64,000 nucleotides of DNA from DATFJT01 sp965230755 (GTDB lineage: Bacteria > Bacteroidota > Bacteroidia > Chitinophagales > Saprospiraceae), in contig CBDDLT010000015.1 of assembly GCA_965230755.1 (NCBI GenBank), positions 62,001-126,000 of the forward strand. Reading direction: 5' to 3'. Shown one piece after another: positions 36,168-43,466 of the stretch (the stretch's first letter is position 1; every line of letters starts with the position of its first letter). A program made the translations under genes and the position numbers. The notes beneath the pieces are model-generated. The model did not search any database and was not told the origin of the DNA. It worked only from the letters and a program-made list of their open reading frames with translations.

Positions 36168-36743
36168 AAACTACTACCCCCAAAGGAGGTAGTTTTGAAT
36201 TGGCCCTAAAAGGGCCTTTCCTTTAGAACAATTTATACTCATCATTGTCTGTCTCTTCCTTCCTATCATTTTTCTCCTGATATTTTACATATCTTATCAC
36301 TTTATCTTCATCTATCCCTATCGTGCTTACAAAGTATCCGCGTGACCAAAAATGATTTCCCCAATATAACTTCTTCTTTAAACTCGGATAGTTCTTAAAC
36401 ATCATTACTGCCGTCTTACCTTTTAATATCCCCATGAAATTCGATATGCTCAACTTTGGCGGAACTGAACACACCAAATGCACATGATCATCCTGGATAT
36501 TTAATTCTATTACTTCCACCGATTTCCACTTACATATTGCTTGTATCTTTTCTTCCAATACATCCGCAACTATCCCTTCCAATACCCTATATCTATACTT
36601 CGGTGTCCATACAACATGATAGTTGCAATGATATATACTATGCGATAACTTCCTATATCTTATCTTCTTTGGCATCACTACAAGATAAGAACTTCTTTAC
36701 TAGCTTCGCTCTTAACCCTAACCTACCGCCTTAGGCGGTGGTT
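36168..36743 (-). mobile_element. IS200/IS605-type insertion element (tnpA only)
   Basis: The transposase gene is flanked by hairpins typical of this family. Left: AAACTAC...GTAGTTT (36168-36195) and GGCCC-TAAAA-GGGCC (36202-36216). Right: ACCGCC-TTA-GGCGGT (36725-36739), extended by AACC/GGTT with one bulged T. There are no inverted terminal repeats and no target duplication, as expected for single-strand transposition. No tnpB is present. Confidence 0.85.
36223..36675 (-). CDS. tnpA: IS200-family transposase
   Basis: 150 residues from ATG 36675; a GTG one codon upstream is also possible. The HUH motif reads DDHVHLVCS, and the catalytic tyrosine is in VIRYVKYQEK. Opening RYRKLSHSIYHCNYHVVWTPKYRYRVL is the Y1 transposase signature. 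The protein cuts and joins single-stranded DNA at the element's hairpin ends. It looks intact, so the element may be active. Confidence 0.93.
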   Translation of the reverse strand: MPKKIRYRKLSHSIYHCNYHVVWTPKYRYRVLEGIVADVLEEKIQAICKWKSVEVIELNIQDDHVHLVCSVPPKLSISNFMGILKGKTAVMMFKNYPSLKKKLYWGNHFWSRGYFVSTIGIDEDKVIRYVKYQEKNDRKEETDNDEYKLF

Positions 36744-36762
36744 TTTTAGGTGAATAAATTAA

Positions 36763-36806
36763 AAGAGAAACAAATGGCGTCTGTAGTAGATGCCATTTGT
36801 TTTTTG
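36763..36806 (+). terminator. Rho-independent terminator, separated from its gene by the insertion element
   Basis: AAACAAATGGC and GCCATTTGTTT pair, and the stem is extended by TCT/AGA with one G-U, around a five-base loop; a T6 run follows at the right. No plus-strand gene ends between here and the insertion element, so this is probably the terminator of the CotH-lamin-tail gene, now 628 bases away. Confidence 0.78.
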
Positions 36807-36947
36807 AGTTTTGTTTTAGAAGAACTGGATTATTTAAAAGAATACCTGTACACTTGAAGTTGAATAGAATAGCTACGATAAGGAAGTCATTGAATAATCA
36901 ACATGATCTGATCTTCTATTCTCGTACAGGACATATCATTAATCGTC

Positions 36948-37328
36948 ATGCAAAAGGAAAAATTCTCATTAACCAAACGACTGAAAAGCTTTAAGTACGC
37001 TGTCAATGGATTAAGCATTCTTATCCGAGAAGAACACAATGCCAGAATTCATTTATTTGCCGCCCTGGTGGTCGTTGTTGCCGGCTTCTTTTTCAATGTA
37101 TCTAAAGTCGAATGGATTGCAATTATTTTAGCCATTGGTTCTGTTATTGCACTGGAAATTATCAATTCGACCATAGAAAACATTGCGGACTTCATCTCTC
37201 CCGAAAAACATGAGAAAATCAAAAAGATCAAGGATCTATCCGCCGCAGGTGTGCTTGTGAGTGCATTGGCAGCTATGATTATTGGTATGATTATTTTTAT
37301 ACCGAAAATCTCTTCACTCATCCACTAG
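36948..37328 (+). CDS. dgkA: Diacylglycerol kinase family protein
   Basis: 126 residues with three membrane helices. The family signatures are seen as RLKSFKYAVNGLSILIREEHNARIHLFAA and EIINSTIENIADF with the catalytic Glu residues in EEHNARIH and NSTIEN. It phosphorylates diacylglycerol or undecaprenol in the inner membrane; the latter is typical for homologues outside E. coli and cannot be separated by reading. Start ATG 36948. Confidence 0.9.
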   Translation: MQKEKFSLTKRLKSFKYAVNGLSILIREEHNARIHLFAALVVVVAGFFFNVSKVEWIAIILAIGSVIALEIINSTIENIADFISPEKHEKIKKIKDLSAAGVLVSALAAMIIGMIIFIPKISSLIH

Positions 37329-37629
37329 CAAGGAGATAAACAATAGCAATAAACCAATCCCAATTGGTCCATCGTATCCAACTCTTAGAATTATCTGGTA
37401 GGGTATTCAGTAATTAGTCTGTTCTAGCATTTAGACGGACGAGGAGATTCTCGAAGATGAAAAGTATAGTGATCCATTTAAGTGATCTATTAGATCAACT
37501 TAACATAGACAAATTAGCTGCATTGTTCTTTACATGACAAGGTAACCAAGCGACTATGAACTGAAACATTTGGAGTTTCACGGATTAATTGGTTACCTTG
37601 TAGTTGAACAACCTAATAAAACTTGAGAT
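37329..37629. other. Gene-free stretch of 301 bases with a structured element
   Basis: No gene of normal size. It holds a 26-codon frame at 37457-37537 and a nested hairpin at 37537-37601, described separately. The first 100 bases show nothing I can name. Confidence 0.55.
37537..37601. repeat. Nested hairpin upstream of the RDD gene
   Basis: ACAAGGTAACCAA (37537-37549) pairs perfectly with TTGGTTACCTTGT (37589-37601) over 13 bases, and a second stem TGAAAC/GTTTCA (37562-37580) sits inside. It is 28 bases before the RDD start codon, with no T-run, so it is probably a leader structure rather than a terminator. Confidence 0.6.
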
Positions 37630-38094
37630 ATGCCCACTATAGACAATGTTTTTGACGAGATAGATCATCATGAATATCCGGATGCACATTTGGCCGATTC
37701 CGGAATTAGATTCCTCAATTATATTCTTGACACAATTGGAATGTACGCCTTTATATTTTTCGTGATCTATTTATTATCAGAGAGTTTTTCACTAGGGTTT
37801 TATTTGGAAACCAGTGATTCACCATTATTACTTCTGCTGTATCTACTAATGCCGGCATATTGGGTGATTTTTGAACATTTCTTTCAAAAGACTCCTGCGA
37901 AATTTTTGACGAAAACGAAGGTTGTAACCATCAATGGATATAAACCAAGTTTTTGGAACATCGTTGGTCGAACTTTATGCAGATTTATTCCATTTGAACA
38001 GTTTTCTTTTTTAGGAAGTACACCTGTGGGTTGGCACGACAGCATCTCCAAAACCCGAGTAGTTAGGGATAGTTACGAGAATCAAATATCATAG
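37630..38094 (+). CDS. RDD-family membrane protein
   Basis: 154 residues. The RDD pattern is seen as HLADSGIRFLNYILDTIGMYAFIFF (R and D residues in the first helix region) and GRTLCRFIPFEQFSFL near the end, with three hydrophobic helices. A middle block FEHFFQKTPAKFLTKTKVVTINGYKPSF is also typical. Function in other bacteria is unsettled; some RDD proteins transport cations. Start ATG 37630 follows the nested hairpin. Confidence 0.85.
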   Translation: MPTIDNVFDEIDHHEYPDAHLADSGIRFLNYILDTIGMYAFIFFVIYLLSESFSLGFYLETSDSPLLLLLYLLMPAYWVIFEHFFQKTPAKFLTKTKVVTINGYKPSFWNIVGRTLCRFIPFEQFSFLGSTPVGWHDSISKTRVVRDSYENQIS

Positions 38095-38184
38095 AGCAGC
38101 TTGGTGTGAAGTGACATGACTACGGCGAAAGGTGGTTTACGTCTGTCATATTTTTCGTATTATTGAGTAAATGAAAACAATAGT

Positions 38185-39495
38185 ATGAAGGGTTTAGCAC
38201 TGCATTGGAAGATAATCATTGGTATGGTTCTGGGAGTTGTTATTGGTTTGATAACCGTGCAATTCTCCTGGGGTAAAACTTTTGTAGTGGATTGGATAAA
38301 GCCTTTTGGAACGATCTTTATCAACCTGCTCAAGTTATTGGCTATTCCTTTAATCATATCTAGTCTTCTGGTCGGTATCTCCGGACTCAAGGATATTGCT
38401 AATCTGTCCAAAATGGGAATTCGAACCCTGGGATTGTATGTGATGACCACCATCATTGCTGTTTCCATTGGTCTGATTATCGTTAATACAATTCAACCTG
38501 GAAATTTTATAGAGCAATCTACTAAAGAAAAGCTCAGTACTTCATTTGAAGGGAAGACTTCTGAAAAATTGGAATTGGCGAGTTCCGCGAAAAATCAATC
38601 CCCCTTACAACCACTGGTAGATATTGTTCCTGATAATATCTTCAAAGCTGCCTCCAGTAATGGCAACATGCTGCAAGTTATCTTTTTTGTGATCTTCTTC
38701 GGAATTGGCATTATTCTCATACCAAGAGAAAAATCAGAATCCGTCAGAAAATTCTTTGATGCTTTTAATGAGGTAATTCTAAAAATGATTGATTTGGTCA
38801 TGCTGTTCGCTCCATATGGCGTTCTGGCACTGCTTGCCGCTTTGGTTGTAGAATCTCCTTCGGCCGACGTTTTTGCTGCTCTTGGAGTATACTCATTATG
38901 CGTACTCATTGGACTTGGACTAATGGCCTATGTGATCTATCCAAGCATTCTAAAATTCTACGTTAAATACAATCCTATCAAGTTTATCAAAGAAATCATT
39001 CCTGCTCAGTTGGTTGCGTTTTCGACCAGTTCGAGCGCAGCAACTCTTCCTGTAACGATGGAAAGGGTCGAAGAACACCTCGGAGTAGATAGAGAAGTCA
39101 CCAGTTTTGTCTGTCCCGTTGGTGCTACGATCAATATGGATGGAACAAGCCTGTATCAGGCGGTTGCTGCCGTTTTCATTGCACAGGTATTCGGAAATGA
39201 CTTAAGTTTTGGTGATCAAATCACAATCATTATCACCGCTACCTTAGCATCGATTGGAAGTGCGGCAGTTCCAGGCGCAGGCATTCTAATGCTCATTATC
39301 GTATTGGAATCTATTGGTGTGAACCCAGCCGGTATCGCATTGATATTTGCGGTCGATAGGCCATTGGACATGTGTCGAACAATGATCAATGTTACAGGGG
39401 ATGCCACCGTTTCAATGGTAGTAGCAAAGAGCTTAAATAAGCTAGGAGTCCCACATGTCAAGGAATGGGATGACAACTATCCTCAACAGCAATAA
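38185..39495 (+). CDS. Dicarboxylate/amino acid:cation symporter (DAACS family)
   Basis: 436 residues with about eight helices and two re-entrant loops. Family signatures: STSSSAATLPVTMERVEE (serine-rich HP1 loop), VGATINMDGTSLYQ (the NMDGT motif of helix 7), IGSAAVPGAGI (HP2) and VDRPLDMCRTMINVTGDA (helix 8 with D and N for binding). It imports glutamate, aspartate or C4-dicarboxylates with sodium or protons. The RTMxNVTGD arginine suggests an acidic amino acid or dicarboxylate substrate. Confidence 0.92.
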   Translation: MKGLALHWKIIIGMVLGVVIGLITVQFSWGKTFVVDWIKPFGTIFINLLKLLAIPLIISSLLVGISGLKDIANLSKMGIRTLGLYVMTTIIAVSIGLIIVNTIQPGNFIEQSTKEKLSTSFEGKTSEKLELASSAKNQSPLQPLVDIVPDNIFKAASSNGNMLQVIFFVIFFGIGIILIPREKSESVRKFFDAFNEVILKMIDLVMLFAPYGVLALLAALVVESPSADVFAALGVYSLCVLIGLGLMAYVIYPSILKFYVKYNPIKFIKEIIPAQLVAFSTSSSAATLPVTMERVEEHLGVDREVTSFVCPVGATINMDGTSLYQAVAAVFIAQVFGNDLSFGDQITIIITATLASIGSAAVPGAGILMLIIVLESIGVNPAGIALIFAVDRPLDMCRTMINVTGDATVSMVVAKSLNKLGVPHVKEWDDNYPQQQ

Positions 39496-39517
39496 AATAT
39501 TATTCTAGTATTTTATT
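39491..39517. terminator. Bidirectional AT-rich terminator
   Basis: AATAAAATA pairs with TATTTTATT over nine bases around a nine-base loop. It overlaps the stops of two convergent genes and would supply a U-tract in both directions. Confidence 0.55.
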
Positions 39518-42356
39518 CAGCGATGATCAATTTACTTGTACCTTGAATTGATCCGGATTGATCTTTGAGCTGTACAATATACAATCCGGCAGATAAAGCG
39601 CTCAAGTCGATCTCGACTCCGTTACTCAGTTCCGACTTACTCATCACCCTTTTACCCGTAACATCATAAATCTCTAGTTCAGCATTCATCTCATTACTCA
39701 TCAATAAGCTAGCCCTGGATGAAGCGGGATTAGGATGTAGTGAAAAACTATTCTTCTCTAATTCCTGATTCGACGAGATAAGAAAGATAAACGGCACTAG
39801 TTCACTGGAGCATTCCAGATCGTATTCCCTGACTTTCCAGTTATAGAAATAAAAGTACTCTGTATCAGTAAACACACCGGAAGTGACCTCACCTAGGCCA
39901 TCACCAATTGGATATGGATACTGAACCCCACCTCTATTTACATAAGCACTGGGATCTCCCTGGAAGTTCATTTGATAGTTGTTGCCCGGCTCAATATAGA
40001 TATCCAAATCAATGGTATTCCAGCCTGTATCCAACACAACTTCTTGCCAAAGGAGAACATTGACATCTCGATCACGAATCAGTAAATCGACCTGAGTATT
40101 AGCTTCAAAACCATACACATCCACCGAAAGCAAATGAAATGACTTATAGACATTAAACTCCAAGGGTCCTGGGAAAGCGGGGAAATTCTCTCCTCCTGCT
40201 CCAGATCGATCGGGCTTCCCTCCCATTTGAACAGGTCCTTGTACCGGGCCACTCGTGCGAGCATAAACCGTTGTATCATTGAAAATCTGCTCCAGTACAA
40301 TTCTACTCCCCTCTCCTATTGAATCCATACCAAGAGAGTCCCTGTACCAAATGATATTATCTCCGTCCGCTATATTCTCTAATGTATTGTTCACATCATC
40401 AAAGATCATCGACGTGCTTGTGGGTTTGGTATACTCGTGGAACACCATAGAAGCAGTATCGGAATACACATCCGCACAAGGGCCAATAATTTTGGCAAAG
40501 TAATCTCCGGATGCGTCTGCAAATATGCATCGATCTGTCTCACCCGTATTCCACTCGACATCATATCTAGTCTCATCCAAGCATATCTCGACCATTTCTC
40601 CTGCGCAGAAGTTACATGCTCCATTAGCGCCTACTTTGATATTTTGATTTAGTTCCGGATCCAGATCGACAAAAATAGTCTGTGTAAAGGACTGACAAGA
40701 GTTGTTTACATCGGTAATGGTAGCCTGATAGAACCCTTCCTCTTCGATCAACAATTGTCTTGTAGTATCACCGGTATTCCACTCATAAGAATATGGGCCT
40801 TCCGGAGCAGAAATTAAAATATGATCTCCTGAACAAAGATCAATCCTGCGAGTCGGGCCAGCATGAGGGATCACCTCAATCAAACCACAATCTTCAGAAA
40901 TAAGATGATACTGATTGACATCTAAGTCATGATATATGGTCCCACAATTGGAAGAGGACCAATCAATCCTTATTGAATCTATTACTTCTATATCACCTAA
41001 ACCAAAGTGTACACTTAAGCTATTGCCAATACCATAGGAGTCTCCGGAATTTACTTCTCGTACAAACTTTGCTTCGCCTTCAGCATATAAGGTCACCTTT
41101 GCTCCAATGGCATTGATGTGTGTATCACTTCCTCTCAGGTTGAACCCAACAAAGTTGTTATCATTACCCTTGTTGAAATATATTCTATCTGGTAAATTGG
41201 ATGGTAAAACAAAGACCTGGCCACTGGATCCGTAGATATCGATAAAACCGTCCGCATTAAAGTCTCCGACAGCGCATGAGAGCATATCACTTGTGAATTC
41301 GCTCATATCTTTTTCTGTGAAGGTCATGTCTCCATTATTCATGAAAATTCCATGCTCAGTACCCGTAATGATGATATCGAGATAGCCATTATTATCCAAA
41401 TCACGAAGAATTGACTGCAAACTAAATCTTGTAGTTCTAAATCCCTGTGGAGAGACCTCAGTAAAGACACCAGAGCCATCATTCAACAGGATCATGTTAT
41501 GCTCCGAGTGGTTGGTGACAACAAGATCCAAGTCTAAGTCATTGTCCAAATCACCAAAAGTACCCGTCCAACTTTGAGAGTTTATAGAAATTCCTAGGTC
41601 TGCTGTCTCTTCCACTAGAATTCCTCCATCATTGCGATAGAGTAAATTAATTCTATCCGGGCTAGTTGGGTCTGTTTCGCCTTGTTTGCACTTGGCCAAA
41701 TACAGATCTAAATCACAGTCCCCATCGATATCGGAAAATGCTGATCCGTAATTTCCTCCAGCTATATAATCCGTATTTTGATCCATGTTTACTTTCAACT
41801 GCAGATCGCTACTTTGATCACTGGCAGAATAGATCCTATTATATCCAACATCGTTACAAACAAAAATATCTACATAGCCATCAGCATCATAGTCTGCCGA
41901 ACTCAAATTTTGACAGAAGATCTGATCATCTACTTCTTCGAAATTCCACTGATTATTCTCTAATTGATTGTTGAAAACGTAGAGTTTTTGACCAAAGCCC
42001 ACGATGAGCTCGTTCCAGCCATCCTGGTTAATATCCGACGCTATAAAAGACCATAAGCTACCGGCACCATCAGGAAGTGGTCCGTAATCCTGCATGTGAA
42101 ATTCTCCCCCTTCCAACTGGTATGCAATCATCAAAGATGTTCCTCCAGGAGAAAAGGCGATATCATCCAAATAATCCCCGTTGAGATCACTAACACAGAT
42201 GGGTAAAACGCCAAATATCTCATCTATAAAAATATCTTCAGTCCTATCCTCAAATTCTATCTGAGCCACCAGGCTTTTTAATGGTAGTATTATACAAACA
42301 ATTAAAAGAAGCTTAATGTAGATCCTTGCTGAACTGGTCATCTTTGTGATTTTCAT
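39513..42356 (-). CDS. Secreted FG-GAP/VCBS and ASPIC-UnbV protein with T9SS tail
   Basis: About 947 residues from ATG 42356; a start five codons earlier is possible. A signal peptide (IYIKLLLIVCIILPLKSLVAQ) precedes a series of FG-GAP/VCBS repeats with Asp-rich calcium loops (DLNGDYLDDI, DINQDGWNEL, DYDADGYVDI, DIDGDCDLDL, DLDNDLDLDL, DLDNNGYLDI, DFNADGFIDI), which probably build a beta-propeller. An ASPIC/UnbV block (INAIGAKVTLY...SGDSYGIGNSLSVHFGLG) follows, then Ig-like repeats and a T9SS tail (FSLHPNPASSRASLLMSN). Surface or outer-membrane protein; adhesion or polymer binding is possible. Confidence 0.93.
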   Translation of the reverse strand: MKITKMTSSARIYIKLLLIVCIILPLKSLVAQIEFEDRTEDIFIDEIFGVLPICVSDLNGDYLDDIAFSPGGTSLMIAYQLEGGEFHMQDYGPLPDGAGSLWSFIASDINQDGWNELIVGFGQKLYVFNNQLENNQWNFEEVDDQIFCQNLSSADYDADGYVDIFVCNDVGYNRIYSASDQSSDLQLKVNMDQNTDYIAGGNYGSAFSDIDGDCDLDLYLAKCKQGETDPTSPDRINLLYRNDGGILVEETADLGISINSQSWTGTFGDLDNDLDLDLVVTNHSEHNMILLNDGSGVFTEVSPQGFRTTRFSLQSILRDLDNNGYLDIIITGTEHGIFMNNGDMTFTEKDMSEFTSDMLSCAVGDFNADGFIDIYGSSGQVFVLPSNLPDRIYFNKGNDNNFVGFNLRGSDTHINAIGAKVTLYAEGEAKFVREVNSGDSYGIGNSLSVHFGLGDIEVIDSIRIDWSSSNCGTIYHDLDVNQYHLISEDCGLIEVIPHAGPTRRIDLCSGDHILISAPEGPYSYEWNTGDTTRQLLIEEEGFYQATITDVNNSCQSFTQTIFVDLDPELNQNIKVGANGACNFCAGEMVEICLDETRYDVEWNTGETDRCIFADASGDYFAKIIGPCADVYSDTASMVFHEYTKPTSTSMIFDDVNNTLENIADGDNIIWYRDSLGMDSIGEGSRIVLEQIFNDTTVYARTSGPVQGPVQMGGKPDRSGAGGENFPAFPGPLEFNVYKSFHLLSVDVYGFEANTQVDLLIRDRDVNVLLWQEVVLDTGWNTIDLDIYIEPGNNYQMNFQGDPSAYVNRGGVQYPYPIGDGLGEVTSGVFTDTEYFYFYNWKVREYDLECSSELVPFIFLISSNQELEKNSFSLHPNPASSRASLLMSNEMNAELEIYDVTGKRVMSKSELSNGVEIDLSALSAGLYIVQLKDQSGSIQGTSKLIIAE

Positions 42357-42630
42357 TTTATGAGCCTGCAATATACGGCTTTTTCAGGTTTAAAATTTCC
42401 GCTTACAAGGGATCAAATCAATTTCAGACTTTGTTTCTATTAATGTTTTAATCGAAGAGAATCCCTAACAAAAGCCGCGATGCTAGAATTCATGAAACTA
42501 CCATCTGTGCTCACCAACGAGTCCATTTTCTACATAAAAGAGTTGATCAAGAAGCGAAGAAAAATAAATGGGAATAGAAGCCTAATTTCGGATCTTTAAT
42601 AAATTCGTTATTTTTTTGATTTTCATCTAA

Positions 42631-43461
42631 ATGGGTTCATTTTTAAAACTGATATTGTGGAGAGCGAGGAAATACCTCCAGTTCTATTGGGAATCAAAGA
42701 ATATCTACAGAGCCCATAACGAATTCATTTATACTTTTTTTAAGGAAGTTATTCAGGACCGAAGATCGTTTTATATCTATGGCGATCTGATTCCTATAGA
42801 AGAGGCGTATCGCAATGATCGGCGATTTATTGATGTCACGGATTTTGGTGCTGGTAGCCTTAGTCCGGGGATGCAGACAAGCAGAAAGCAGGTTCGTAAA
42901 ATATATCAGAACAGTAGTTCGGGGAGAAAAAAAGGACAATTACTAAGCAAAATAGTTCGCCATTTTAATCGAAAAAGTATTCTTGAAATAGGCTCCAATC
43001 TAGGTGTCTCGAGTGGATATTTATCTGGCACCAACAGAAAGAGTTCCTTCATTGGTCTTGAGGGATGTCCTGAACTGGGCGCTAAAGCCCAATCAGTGCT
43101 CAAAAAGCTCAAATTGAATAATGCCGAAATCCGGATTGGGAATTTCGAAGAAACACTGCCACAGACTCTGAAAGACAGGAATTTCGATTTGGTATTTGTA
43201 GACGGAAATCACAGCGGAGAAGCCACTATTAGGTATTTCAAGTGGATTTCAGAGGCGAACAATAATAGCATCATAGTATTTGATGACATCTATTGGAATA
43301 GTGACATGAATCGAGCATGGAAAGAAATTATAGCGGATTCCAGAATTGACTGGAGTATTGACCTTTACGATTTAGGCCTCATTGGACTAAACACCCATGA
43401 AATTATCGAACCCAAGAACCACAAATTGATTTCATTTTGGAAGAAACCCTATCAGTTTTAA
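42631..43461 (+). CDS. Class I SAM-dependent methyltransferase
   Basis: 276 residues. SAM-binding loop SILEIGSNLGVSSGYLSG, acidic residue in SSFIGLEGCPELG, and a DLVFVDGNHSGEATIRYFKWI block followed by IIVFDDIYWNSDM, the pattern of the Methyltransf_24 group. It is not clear that it methylates a sugar, lipid or protein. It is preceded by a stretch of 259 bases that holds a 39-codon frame of uncertain status and converges on the AAA gene with only five bases between stops. Confidence 0.85.
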   Translation: MGSFLKLILWRARKYLQFYWESKNIYRAHNEFIYTFFKEVIQDRRSFYIYGDLIPIEEAYRNDRRFIDVTDFGAGSLSPGMQTSRKQVRKIYQNSSSGRKKGQLLSKIVRHFNRKSILEIGSNLGVSSGYLSGTNRKSSFIGLEGCPELGAKAQSVLKKLKLNNAEIRIGNFEETLPQTLKDRNFDLVFVDGNHSGEATIRYFKWISEANNNSIIVFDDIYWNSDMNRAWKEIIADSRIDWSIDLYDLGLIGLNTHEIIEPKNHKLISFWKKPYQF

Positions 43462-43466
43462 GGACT

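Noticed and set aside
36456..36734. 92-codon plus-strand frame in the IS200-type element
   Set aside because: It is antisense to the transposase, which has a clear HUH motif; no independent protein signal.
36797..36994. 65-codon plus-strand frame ahead of dgkA
   Set aside because: It starts within the terminator T-run and overlaps the dgkA start in another frame.
37337..37629. tRNA or small-RNA gene
   Set aside because: The nested stem has no tRNA-like arms or CCA end; kept only as a leader element.
41666..41974. 102-codon plus-strand frame
   Set aside because: Antisense within the FG-GAP gene; the minus-strand reading has calcium-loop repeats.
42480..42599. 39-codon plus-strand frame (MLEFMKLPSVLTNESIFY..)
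   Set aside because: It could be a small gene, but there is no motif, no clear ribosome site and no comparison available, so it is not reported as a gene.
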